The notes below the pieces were generated by a model. The model had not been told where the DNA came from and ran no database searches. It saw only the letters and a list, made by a program, of their open reading frames with translations. DNA of 64,000 nucleotides from Porphyra umbilicalis (taxonomy: Eukaryota > Rhodophyta > Bangiophyceae > Bangiales > Bangiaceae). The DNA is taken from positions 111,141 to 175,140 of the forward strand of contig KV918914.1 in the NCBI GenBank assembly GCA_002049455.2. Direction: 5' to 3'. Positions 32,271-42,930 of the stretch are shown here, piece after piece. Within the stretch, counting starts at the first letter, position 1. Each line of letters begins with the position of its first letter. Made by a program: the position numbers and the translations under genes.

Positions 32271-32894
32271 CTCAACCGACGCGGCCGCCGTCCTCCCTTC
32301 CACCCCACACCCCGCCGTCATCCTGCCCGGCTCCCCCGCCTCCGCGGCCGACAGCACCAGCGTGTCGGCGGCATGGAGTATTGCTGGTTGCCCATTTTTG
32401 TCCTGGGGGACTGGGACTGGGACTGGGACTGACTGTGTTCCACCAATCAGGTGACCCCCTGGGACCGACTCTGTCCTTCTCACAGCACCGATGTGCTCAT
32501 ACGCATTGGAATCGCACATCGGCATCTCAGCAGTTTTGCATATCTCTAGGGCAAACAATGAGAATTCTCCGGATCACGGCACGATCTGGACTTGGAGCGG
32601 AGATGATCCGCTTGCAGGGTAGGAAAACAGTGACTTATCGTCTGTGCAAAGCCCTGGTCACGAACCCGCACGTTTTATTGGCTGAAGTCGCGTCTGACAG
32701 CGCTTCTAAGCCAATTGTAGGCCCTTATTCGCAGTCAGTCCCAGTCTCAGTCCACCAGGACAGTATTGGGCACGCAGCAATATTGTCTTCGCGTTGTCCG
32801 TCCCCATGCCGGAAGTGCCGCTGACGAGACGCGCGGAGGTGGCGACGGTCAGCGGGCGGCCCGTGGCCCCCATCCTCGCGGCCTTCAACGCCAT
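32271..32894 (-). CDS. first exon of an unknown host gene, carrying a MITE
   Basis: Minus strand. ATG at 32894 (MALKAARMGATGRPLTVA). The frame reaches KTI at the right TA of the MITE and resumes LHAADTLVLSAAEAGEPGR after the left TA, so removing the element plus one TA gives one continuous frame. It ends in GAG followed by GTGAGT (32270-32265), a consensus donor. Without splicing, a stop follows five codons later. The insertion adds 402 nt, a multiple of three, but brings stops. The product is unknown. The in-frame join and donor support a real exon, now probably broken unless the MITE is spliced or the allele is mixed. Confidence 0.5.
32381..32780. mobile_element. MITE family B, short copy (TA target duplication)
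   Basis: 400 bp flanked by TA (32379-32380 and 32781-32782). About 50-bp imperfect terminal inverted repeats: left TTGCTGGTTGCCCATTTTTG, right (read inward) TTGCTGCGTGCCCAATACTG. Both continue through GTCCTGG-GGACTG and short GGGACT repeats. The ends resemble those of the element at 18071-19661. No transposase. Confidence 0.82.
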
Positions 32895-33099
32895 CGTTCT
32901 CCCATCCGCGACGAGTAGCCTCAATGGGTACCTACTCACCCATTCGGGTGGGTAAGTTTGATTGGCCACTGGGAACAGACGTGGGTTGCGCGCATTTGGA
33001 TGGCCGTGGGCAGGGGGGAGAGGGTGGCGAGGAGCCCTACGTGGGTTGGGGTGGGGAGAGAAAGGCGTCCGCACGGTAGCGGTAGTCGCGTCGGTCGTG

Positions 33100-34985
33100 A
33101 CGCTGGGCCACCCGGACGGGTTGGCCGAGGGGGCAACCGCCGCATAAATGATTTTGATGAATTCCGACGCGCCGGGCGCGGCGGTCCTGCGAGTCGCGTA
33201 CAGTACACGTGTGTGAGTGCCAGTGATTTGACGTTGTGGGAGGGGTGGATGCGGTGGCGGGGTGGTTGCGGCAGCGGCGCGGGTGGGGGGGCGGGGCTGG
33301 GCCTGGGCGGAAGTGCCGTAGACGAGCTCTTGGTAGAGTGGTCAGCGTCCAAATAGCTCTTGTGGTGCCCCGAGTGGTTGGTCAAACTCGAATAGGAGCT
33401 GAAGGAGCTCGTTGAAGACGGGAGCGCCGGGGAGGCTCGGCGACGGCGCTGTGCTGATGGTGGCAGTGGAGCTGGACGAGGCGACTATTGTGGTGCTCGA
33501 GGGCATCGTACACTCCCCGAAGAGAGCCCCAGAAGGATCGTACGGGGGAGAGGCGGCTGTGTTTTAGTGGTCTTCGTTCCTCACGTGAGGGATGGGGCTA
33601 GGGATGGGGCGGGTATGAGGTTTGCGAGATAGTACGAGGCGCCTGTGGGTGGAGCGGGGAGGGGAGTTGGAGCACCGAAGATCTTGTATGGTGGTTTTCT
33701 GAAAAATGGCCAGCCTGGGTGGGTGATGGTTTGCCCAAACTATAAGTGGACCACTCGAACACGAGAAAGATCTCGGCCAATGAGGCGCATACACTCCGTT
33801 CTCCAAGTGCCCCGACAGGCACTGGACCCGGGACAGCAGGCTATCGCTCGGAATCGGCTTTTGAAGAGCACAAAGGCACCCGTCCCACGAAACGTGCGGT
33901 TATTCTTGCACGCACGTGAGACTTGACCCAGAAGATATCCTCGCGAAGCGAGCGATCGTCCTGGGCGGAATTCCTAATGTCTCTTGGGGCATGATCACGG
34001 TCAAAAAAGATGTACCGGCCCCGATTCAGATTGTCCTCACGACGCCGGCCGCTGCTGGCCACAGGATGCGGGAGCCGAACAATCATGGCATTTTGAGGCC
34101 AACAGGGTGGGGGTGCAGCGGAGGCGCGGAACGAGGGCGCATCGTCGTCGTCGCGGCACCCCCCTCCATTGCAGTCCCCCACCAGCCCCTACCACGGCTC
34201 CCCAGCGCTACACCCATCGTAGTCAATGGCATGTACGGTAACGGACCCCTTTTGCTGCCATCACCCACACGTGTCTCCGCTGGAGCCGCAGACCCGACCG
34301 TTCTGTGGGCTCCTTGTCATTTCTGTCGTCTCCTCTGCCTGTTGCGGCCCCTTTCTTCGCTCGTACGGCTTTCGCGTCATTTCAGGGTTCTGAAGCTGCC
34401 CCGCGTGCTCCCCTCCTGTGCAACCCCTCTTTTGCCGTGCTCTGGTGGAATAAAACGAGTGTTCTTCTCTCTCTGGCCCACTTTTCCATTGGGGAGCGTC
34501 AGGGACGCCCCCCGCCCCCCCCCCCACTCTCGCGCCCGTCCGGCCGCAGGCCGCGACCCCGGCGCCGTCACTATCAGCTGGCGACGGCGTCTGTGGCGGC
34601 GCCGCGCCGCCCGCAGGAGGCGACAAGGACGGTGACCGGCCGCCGCCCGCGGGCGCCGCCACCGTAGCCGCTGACGACGCGACGTCGCACAAAGAAGGTT
34701 GCCCAGACCACGACAAATCGCCGCCGCCCGCGGACAGCGCCGCCACGCCCGCCTACTCGCCGCCACCCGCACGGCGAGGCCGCCGCTTTGCTGCCGCTCA
34801 CGGCCTCCCCCGCGCGCCTCCACGCTCCTCAAAGCCTCTATTCACCGAGTGACGAGCTGTTTATTTTCTTGTGGCTGCCTATCTCCCCCATCGCCCACCG
34901 CCTGCCCCCACCAGCCCACCACGCCGGCCCCTCCATGGCCGTACACTCTCTTACCTCCGTCAAAAAATAAGAGCCCACCTCCACG
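33100..34985. other. stretch without a confident gene
   Basis: Moderately GC sequence with short overlapping ORFs only. A minus-strand Ala/Gly/Ser-rich frame (about 34750-34560, MAALSAGGGDLSWSGQ) might be an exon, but I see no domain or splice signal. GGAATAAAACG near 34450 could be a polyadenylation signal. Confidence 0.3.
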
Positions 34986-34989
34986 CCCA

Positions 34990-35930
34990 CCTCTATGCCC
35001 GTCTGCCTCAACCCTCCGGCGCGCGGAACGGTCGCGGGCGGGATGGATATGGGCCGAATGGCGGTGGGCGGAACGGCAGTAGGCGGGGCGGCGGTGGGTG
35101 AGACGGCGGTGGGGGGGACGGCGGTGGGCGCGGCAACGGCGGGCGGGGTGGTGGTGGGAGGAGCGATGGCGGGCGAGGCAGTAGTGGGCGGAGTGATCAT
35201 GGGCGGGGCGGTGGTGGGAGGGACGGAGGTGGTTGGCGCCGAGGTAGGCGGCGTCGTAGGTGGGGCGGTTGTGGGCGAGGAGATCGTGGGCGGCGTGGTC
35301 ATGAGCGAGATGGTCGCGAAAAGGGCGGTGTCGGGCGAGGCGGTGGCGGCTGGTGCGGTGGCGGCGGGTGGGGTGGCGCTTGAAGCGGTGGCGGCCGGAG
35401 CGGTGGCGGATGGAATGGTGGCGGCCGGAGAGACGGCCGGCGTGGCGGCGGTCGACGTGGCGGCGGCCGGCGTGGCGGCGGTCGACGTGGCGGCGGCCGG
35501 CGTGGCGGTGGCCGGCGTGGCGGTGGCCGGCGGGGGGGACGACGATGTGGTGGTGGCCGGTGGAAAGGACGACGGCGCGGGGCACGAAGGTGGAGGGGAC
35601 AACAGCGTGCCGGCGGCCAGCGTGCCGGCGGCCAGCGTGCCGGCGGCCGGCATGGCCGCGGCCGGCATGGCCGCGGCCGGCATGGCCATAGCTGGCGTGG
35701 CGGTGGCCGGCGTGACGGTTGACGGCAGGGGGGAGGACGGAGTTTCGGCGGCCGGCGGGGGGACGACGGCGGGGGGGACGACGGTGAGGGGGACGACGGT
35801 GGGGGTGACGACGGTGGGGGTGACGACGGTGGGGGTGACGACGGTGGGGGTGACGACGGTGGGGGTGACGACGGTGGGGGTGACGACGGTGGGGGTGACG
35901 ACGGTGGGGGTCGTCGGCGGTCCTGCCCTA
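34990..35930. repeat. minisatellite block of GGTGGGCGGAACGGC- and GTGACGACGGTGGGG-type units
   Basis: The left part consists of 15-18-bp units such as GCGGTGGGCGGGACGGCG and GGCGGTGGCCGGCGTGGC. The right end (35793-35920) is a nearly perfect 15-bp array, GTGACGACGGTGGGG, about nine copies. Both strands stay open (plus: Gly/Val/Ala-rich; minus: Thr/Pro/Val-rich) because the unit length is a multiple of three. I do not call a gene. Confidence 0.8.
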
Positions 35931-36199
35931 GGTGAATTTTTGGTTCGTTCTTGGCGACACATTGGCGACACACAGCGGTCGAGTGTCGCCAACGTGTCCC
36001 GCAGGAGGGCTAACTGTGTCGGAGACGGGAGCACCATGGGAGCACGCCGGCAGCGGATAAGCATCCGGCCGTGCCGGATACGGAACAAACATAAGGAGCA
36101 TCCTGTTCAATTGCCATTTTCCGCGGCAAAAGTTTGGATCTAGTATTCCATAAATCGATGACTGACACGCGACCAACAATCTCAGTCAAATGACATTGT

Positions 36200-37560
36200 G
36201 GATCACGCGACAGGAACGCGCCCACAGGACATATCTGCAGGTCACAAGCGCCACCCTGCGCCGCGGCGGCCGCCGCCGCCGCCGCGTCGAGCGCGTCGCG
36301 AGTAGCGTCAAACAGGGCGGCGTCGGCGGTGGCGGCGTCGGCAGCGGCGGCGGCGGCGGAGGCGCGATGCTGCACCAGCGGGTGCCCATTGGAGACGGCG
36401 GCCGTCGCGGACGCGGGGGCCGGTGGGGGAGACGGGAGGGTGCCCCGCCGCCGCCGCCTCCCGCAGCAGCAGACGCCGCGTCGCCCCCCCCCCCCGCTCC
36501 CGCACCCGCTCCAGCACCCGCACCCGCCCTTGCCCCCGACGCGCCCGGCAGCGGCTGACTTGCCTCCCGCGCGAGCAAGAGCACGAGAACCTGCCGCACC
36601 GCCGGCGTGCGGGCGGCGGCGCCGCCCGGCGCAATCAGCGCGCGCAGCAGCCTGTCGGTGACTGCGGGCACGCACAGCATCCACACGGGCGCCGTCGACG
36701 GCACCGCGTCGGCGGGGATGGGGGCCGCCACGCCCGCCCCCCACCCCCTCACCCGCGGCACCTTTCTTCCCCCCCCCCCTTCGCCCCAACTGCCGCCGAC
36801 GAGGCCAGCCCCCCCCCCCCCCCCCCCCCCCCACCGCCGCCGACGAGGCAAGCCCCCCCCCCTGCCCGCCGCGTTGGGCGCGGTGCAAAAGCCGAGCGCA
36901 GCATCGTCAGCCACCGCCGCCGTCGCCCCGCCGTCGCCCGACGGCGGCCGGCCGCGCCGAGGCACCGTCGCCGAGTCGCCGCCGACAATTCGCTGCCCCC
37001 GTCGGCTGCCGCGGCGCCGCCCCGCGCGGGGTGCCTGTCGCCTTCGGGCGCGAACTCCGCGGCAGCTGCAGCGGCGCCGCCCCTTGCCGCCGCTGGCGCC
37101 CGCTCGCCACCCGGGGTCGACGCGGCGCCGGCGACGCCGCCCCCCCCCCCAGCCGCGCGCACCTCCTTGGCCGCCAAGACCACCGCCGCCGCCGCGTCGC
37201 TGTCGCCTCCCACCGCCGCGGCTTGCCGCCGCCGCCGCCGAAACCGCGCACCCCCCCGCACGTCCGCCCCCCCCCGCGCGCCGACAACGCGGCAGCCGCG
37301 GCCGCCGACCGCCGCATCGCCGCCGCCCCTTGCCGCCGCCGCCGCCTTGTGCATTGGCGGCAGCGGCGGCGACGCGTGGCGGCGGCGGCCGACGCCGCCG
37401 CAACGCCCGACACCGCCGCGGCTTGCCGCCGCCGCCGGCCACACCGCGCACCCCCCCCACAAGTCCGCCCCCCCCGGCCCCCCCGCAGCGGGAGGCCGCA
37501 GACGCGATCTCGCTCCTTGAAGCCGCCGCTGCTTGCCACCTCATCGCAGCCGGCTGCGGA
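36200..37560 (-). CDS. Ala/Gly-rich host protein fragment, frame broken at poly-G runs (tentative)
   Basis: Two minus-strand frames carry blocks that look like protein. About 36720-36560 reads PVWMLCVPAVTDRLLRALIA then AVRQVLVLLLAREASQPLPG, amphipathic and helix-like. Then, in another frame after a G12 run (36485-36497), 36380-36200 reads SNGHPLVQHRASAAAAAADA...GACDLQICPVG. The switch coincides with a homopolymer, so either the run has a length error or there is an intron. The upstream Arg/Gly-rich part (36830-37560) is low complexity with C-runs over 20. Family unknown. Confidence 0.25.
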
Positions 37561-37619
37561 CCGCGCCGGCACTCTGAGTCGCGTCCACCGCGCGGGCGGC
37601 GGGGGCGGGGGATGACCGC

Positions 37620-37715
37620 CGGCCGCCAGGGGTGCCCTTCGCGGCCGCCAGGGGTGCTCTTCGCGGCCGCCAGGGGTGCCCTTCGCGGCTGCCAGGGGTG
37701 CCCTTCGCGGCCGCC
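37620..37715. repeat. 22-bp minisatellite, four units
   Basis: Four copies of GCCAGGGGTGCCCTTCGCGGCC-like units with single-base differences (one CTCTTCG, one GGCTGCC). It lies at the edge of the GC-rich block. Confidence 0.8.
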
Positions 37716-39690
37716 GATCGTCGGAAACCCGGTGCCGCCTGACGAAACCCAAACGGCACAGGACGAACCCGAACGGCACGAAGTCGTTCGGCTTTTGTTC
37801 GAGTGTTCGTCCGGCGAACGAACGCCGGATGTTCCCAGGGTTTCGTCCGACAGAGTGACAATCCGCCCACAGCGACCTGTCAGAGAGGTGCTTGTCCAGG
37901 CCTCTGTGAGAGGCATACACACAGCCAGTCCGGCTCGAAGTCGATTTCCATGACAGTCCCAGATCTTGACAAAAATAAACATGGCCAATCAGAGTCCCTC
38001 TGGCGGAAAGGTCACCAAGTTTATGAGACAAGTCAAGCCTCGAGTGCTGGTGCAACTCCAAGTCCGAATGAGAAGGCGCTCCTGGAGCATCATGAGAGCG
38101 TCCTGCCATCGACCGCAGACGAACTATTGTATTGATGAAGACGTTAGGTGTTTGATTTTTCAAACATGGGCGCACCCAACCGTGCATGTCGTACGGTTTT
38201 GCCGGGGCAGGGAGAGGTGTGCCGGTCTGGAGTGGAAGCTACAGGAGAGGGGCGAGTTCTACGAGAGCAACCAACACATCTTACTGACAGGGCAGTCCTT
38301 GCCTTGGCTGACTCTTCCACGTCCGCCATCCTCCCCTGGTCGACACTCACGCACTCTGGTTGCCATGCTGTCTAAATAGCCTTCCTGCATCTGGGGCGGC
38401 AGCAGCGGACAAGAGATGGAGGATACTGTGGAGGCGCAAGTTTTACGACGCGGGGGAGCGGCAATGGCTGCGGATGTCAACAGCGGTGGACGTGGAGGAG
38501 GACAGCGGCGTCGGTGGGGGGGGGGCAGCGGTGGGCGGGGGGCGGGAGGTCGGAAGGGACGAGGTCTGGACGTGAGCAAGAAGGGGCAGCTGCAGGGAAG
38601 TGTGGAGAGTTGAGGCGTGGGGAGGGAGGGGCAACGTGGGGTGGGGGACGGTGGGGAGGGGGACGGCGGGGAGGGGGACGGCGGGGAGGGGGACGGCGGG
38701 GAGGGGGACGGCGGGGAGGGGGACGGCGGGGAGGGGGACGGCGAGGAGGGGGACGGCGGGTAGGGGGAAGGTGGAGAGGCAGAGGACCGGAGTCCTTCGC
38801 TTAGCAGTCTTAGTCGTCATCATTAATGGAGAATTTGTAGCACCGGAAGAAGTACTGTCAGGAGGGTGCCGAGCTGTGTTTTGGGCGCCAACGTTTGTCC
38901 TGACGAAAGGCCTTTCGTTCGGCCACTCGTCTCACCGGACGACTGCCGATCGCTGCGGCTGACGAATGTCGATTCGTCCAGTGGATGCAATCCGAACGAG
39001 AAGCGGACCAAAAAGAGCGTTCGTTCGAGGGCACCCGGTTTGCGACGATGGTGGCGGTTGGAGCCTCTCCCGCCCCCCCAAGTGCTCTGGGGGCATCTAT
39101 GGTAGCAGATGTCACCGCCAACCAATCATATTGCTGGAAAAACAAGGATAAACGAGCAGAACAATGAGGACATGGCTCTTATCCAATGAAAATCGTCTCA
39201 GCGCACCTCGCCGCAGGGAAAAAACACGGTCAGTGTCAGAGTCCTTCTGATACTGTCATCGCAGTGCGGCACCAGCCAATCAGAGGAAGAATTCACCGGC
39301 ACGATTGCTATGATAGACGGCGGGGGCCGGTCTGCTGCTGTCCTCACCATTCCGTGCTCACAGTGATCTCGCCTGAGTGCACCAGGGGCGAGGTCCCTCC
39401 TGAGTTCGTGAAATTGCATCATTTCAGTGATACACAAGCCTGGGACTTGGCCGTGTCAGCTTGATTCTCGTTGTCTTAGCCGTTGGACATGCCATCCGAA
39501 CCGAATAATTGTGTCGCCAGATCCCCGACCGGCCATTCCAAGTCGTAGGCTGCGGTTTCGATGGGGCAACACACTGTGTCGCCCTCAAATCGCTTGAAAG
39601 TAACCAAAGAAGCGCGATGGCAGAACCGCCGACGTTCGATCGTGCCAGCAGAAGAACCTCCGCAATGCCTGAAGCAGAGCAGCAGTAGCC
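37716..39690. other. stretch without a confident gene
   Basis: Lower-GC sequence with only shadow ORFs. It includes short inverted motifs around CGAACGGCAC and GTTCGTCCGG (37740-37830) and an element-like segment around 38870-39020 with repeated TTCGTC/GACGAA, but no clear terminal repeats. The 38640-38775 minisatellite is listed separately. Confidence 0.3.
38640..38775. repeat. 15-bp minisatellite GGGGACGGCGGGGAG
   Basis: About nine head-to-tail copies of a purine-rich 15-mer with a few substitutions. It is similar in length and composition to the 35.8-kb array but not the same sequence. Confidence 0.85.
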
Positions 39691-39691
39691 C

Positions 39692-40537
39692 ATGAACAGC
39701 ACTCCCGCCGGCGCAGGGTATTCGGCCTCCGAAGCCGACATGAAGCACGCCCGCGCTGTGGAATTAGAGGACCACCAGCTGGAGAGCGCCCCATCCCAGT
39801 AGCTCGACATCGACCACCTGCAGCAGATGGGAAGCACGCCGGTGCCACGCGTTGAGCAGGAGCAGCCGACTGGCTGCACCCTGGTGCCTCACGTCGAGTC
39901 AACCCTGCCGCAGCGCGTGGAGGAGCAGCCGCCGACGAGAACCACATACCCGCTCGTAGACGTCGAGCACAGCCGGCACGTATTTCCATTACCAGCGTAC
40001 GAGCAACAATGCACCGCTGGCGCACGTCAAGCAGAAGCTGTCGACGAGCAGCGACGCCCCGTTTCCGCCCTCGAGCACCGTCAGCCTGACAGCACCTCGA
40101 CCGCGTCTGTTGCACCACGAAATTTACTGTCGCTGGTCGGCTGGCCTGACACGGAGCAATACAAGCTGACCAGCGTCACTGCCCCGCTGTTGCCCGTCGC
40201 CCACCGCTCGACGAGCATAGGTCGTGCGTTGGGCGTGTCGCCGTGCATGCTCGAAGGAAGGAAGTGCATCATATACGGTCTTCTTCTGGGGAAGCCGCAG
40301 CATGGCTTTTTTAAGATGGTAACGAGCAAAAGAAAAGACGGTGCGCAAGTCCACGCAACCGTCTCCCCACTGTGTGCAGCCCTACAGTTCCTAAAGCGCT
40401 CCACACCCAGACGACTACCTCGTCGGTCACTCAGAGGGCCTAGGAGGTGCTGCTGCCGTACAACAGCTGTCCGACCAAAAGGGCGCGCCATTGCACGCGG
40501 CGTTGGGTCCTCCTCATATCCCTCTTCCATTCGGTGA
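39692..40537 (+). pseudogene. Gln/Glu-rich unknown ORF with one in-frame TAG
   Basis: Frame from ATG at 39692 (MNSTPAGAGYSASEADMKHA) to TGA at 40537, broken by TAG at 39800-39802 within PSQ-stop-LDIDHLQQ; the ATG at 39827 restarts it for 236 aa. The N-terminal half is rich in VEQEQP/VEEQP-type segments. The middle has a more structured block, LVGWPDTEQYKLTSV and LEGRKCIIYGLLLGKPQHGF. I recognise no domain. Composition differs from the surrounding shadow frames, which favours real coding history, but a function cannot be given. Confidence 0.35.
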
Positions 40538-40539
40538 AC

Positions 40540-42930
40540 GACATATCAAGGTACTTGCTCGACATGAACACGACGTCGTCGCTCGGTTTTCCCACGTGAG
40601 CAGGTTGAGCTAGGCGTCAGCGACGGAAGGATGTACGGCTGACCCCGAGCACGACGGTCAAAGCAGCTTCGCGCTCACCGACGTCCGTCAACATACGTGC
40701 GGCGTGCCGCACGTACTCAGCGTGCATCATCTGCCGTTGCCGCCCAGGACCTCTGACGTCCTGCATCACGGAAATTCGAGGATCAAAGCAAAGAGAGGAG
40801 CAGAAAACACCCAGCGACAGGCACGCAGGAACAGCAGCGATGCATCCATCGGGTCACAGCGGTGTCGTCAGCAACTGACTCAGGCAGGTGCACGACTGCT
40901 CATGATGCCCACTGTTCTGGCCATGGCGGCCCCAGGTCCATCGTGGAAAGGAGATAAGTCACTCAGCAGGCAAGGAGACCAACGCGGGCGGGGCCCGACG
41001 GCTGAGAAAGGGACAACGGAGGTGGTGACGATGGTGGGGACGGCGGGGACTTTCTGCGCGGGGACGACGACGGCAGCGGTGAGGGTGACGGTGACGTCGA
41101 CGGTGACAGCGTCAGTCGGCCGGTCAGTGACCGAACAATGGGGATCTCGATATGCACCAATGAGAACCCACGCTGGCGCCAAGGGCCCTGTGTGTGGACG
41201 TGGTTCGTCCGTGGGCGTGCCTCATTCGGAGCCGAGATCAACGTAGCCCCCCTGCAAATTGTCCTCGTACAACCGCAGCGATGATGTGCCCGACCGAATC
41301 GATGGGAAAAGCACGATGACCAGCGGTATGCCCGTGGTTTCGGCGGCGTGTATTGACGAAGTCGTACCAGTCTCGAACACGTCCGTCGCCGTAAGAATGA
41401 AGCGGGAACAGAAAATTACATGATCAGGAATGATTCGACTTGGGCGTGACATCCCTGTGAACACGGTGTGCAGGGCTGCAGTTGCGCTGTAGGCGATCAT
41501 CGGTGATGGAAACCTGCACTCGTTTTGCAGCGATTGCCCGCACCACAGTGACTTAAAAAGAGGACGTGACGACAACTTAAGGCATTGTTACACTTCGATG
41601 TGTACGTGACGGCTTTGACTGAATGGCTGAGGCCGTCCAGATGCATCCGTCGGTTCAGTAGAGGCGGGGATCGCCAATTGCCATTCTGGTGCGCTGCCTG
41701 TGCGGAAGACGAGGTGACAAGCGTGGTCATTGCGACGTTGTGCTTCACGCCGTGACATGCAGGCAGCGGTCGTCTTTCACCGATCGAATGGATGGTGGGC
41801 GACTAACTGGTGCATTCATCTGTCGATCGAAAACAATTCGAGACCATGGGAAGAAATACATGTCTTATTCGAAAAGAAATAGTAAGGGCATGCATGTGTA
41901 ATTCGTTAAAGTGCTTGGACCCTCGTCTGCGTGCTGTGGGCGGCATGCTTTCGCATCGCGTTCTGAACCTGTCACGGTGGAGGTGCAGCACGGGGAACAA
42001 CACAAGGGGTATGCTGCTTCGCAGGTGGATGGTCTGTTAGGCCGGGGGGCTCTGGTGGTCACCATGTCGGCAGCGTCTTTGCGGTGGCAGGAAAGACGCC
42101 CGTATTCAGTGCTGCTCTGTGAGAATGCCCTCTACCGCTTCCAGATGCAGCCGTTGCCAGCGAAACGGAGCACCGTCCAAAGGGCATGGCGTGCATCCGA
42201 ACAGCTGCCGAGTCGTGAGTGCATAGGGTGCGCTGGTCATCTTCAGCACAGAATCCATCCAGCAGTGTTCTGATGCCGGGGTGTTGTGGACACGGCGGCC
42301 ACGTGCGGCAGGTGTGAACAAGTGCCGTGCGTCTTCTTTAAAGAAATGGAAGAATCGCAGTCTGATCCGCAGATCAGAGGCTGACATCAGCGCATCAGGA
42401 TCACTTCTCGTCTGCCGGTGATATTGCATGAAGATATTTGATGTAATTGTACTTGTCCAGTACGAAGGTCGATTGATGCCGCCAAGTCATGGATTTTCCG
42501 GCTCTTGCTCCGTTGATTCGTGTCTGTGATGGCGCCACGACAAGGAGCAGCTGTTGTCGCGCATTCCAGCACTCCCCGTTCTCGTCGCCGAACGTCCTCG
42601 TCGCCTCGCAACCTGCAGGTGCCAGCTGGAGCGGTGTGCGCAGAGCCTGGTTCTACTGCGGTCGCGCAGGCACTACTGTGCTGCCGTCAGTGACGGTCGC
42701 AGTTGCTCGAGCCCTTGTGGCTATTGTCCCCCATCCCCCCTTTCCCTCATCCCCACTTCCCCTCTCCCCTGCACGGCGCGAGTGAATCCTCTCCGTGCTG
42801 TCGTCGCGTGCTGTCGCCGGCGATGAGGACAGGTGTCGCCACGCAGACCATTCGCCTACCAGTCGTCGTGGTTGCTCCTTGTGCCTTCTCGCCTCCGTCT
42901 TCGCTGTTGGCGTCCCCGTTCTCCGTCGCC
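40540..42930. other. stretch without a confident gene
   Basis: Moderate-GC sequence upstream of the zinc-finger gene. A 117-codon minus-strand frame (41222-41575) has ordinary-looking composition but no domain, ATG context or partner exon. The last 250 bp before 42931 are pyrimidine-rich (CCCCCATCCCCCCTTTCC near 42730) and could be promoter or 5' UTR. Confidence 0.3.

Noticed and set aside
34838-36143. Long ORFs on both strands (TPTVV repeats, Gly/Val repeats)
   Set aside because: They follow directly from 15-bp repeats whose length is a multiple of three; no non-repetitive protein sequence.
41222-41575. 117-codon minus-strand ORF with ordinary composition
   Set aside because: No domain, splice site or partner exon; could be chance in moderate-GC DNA.
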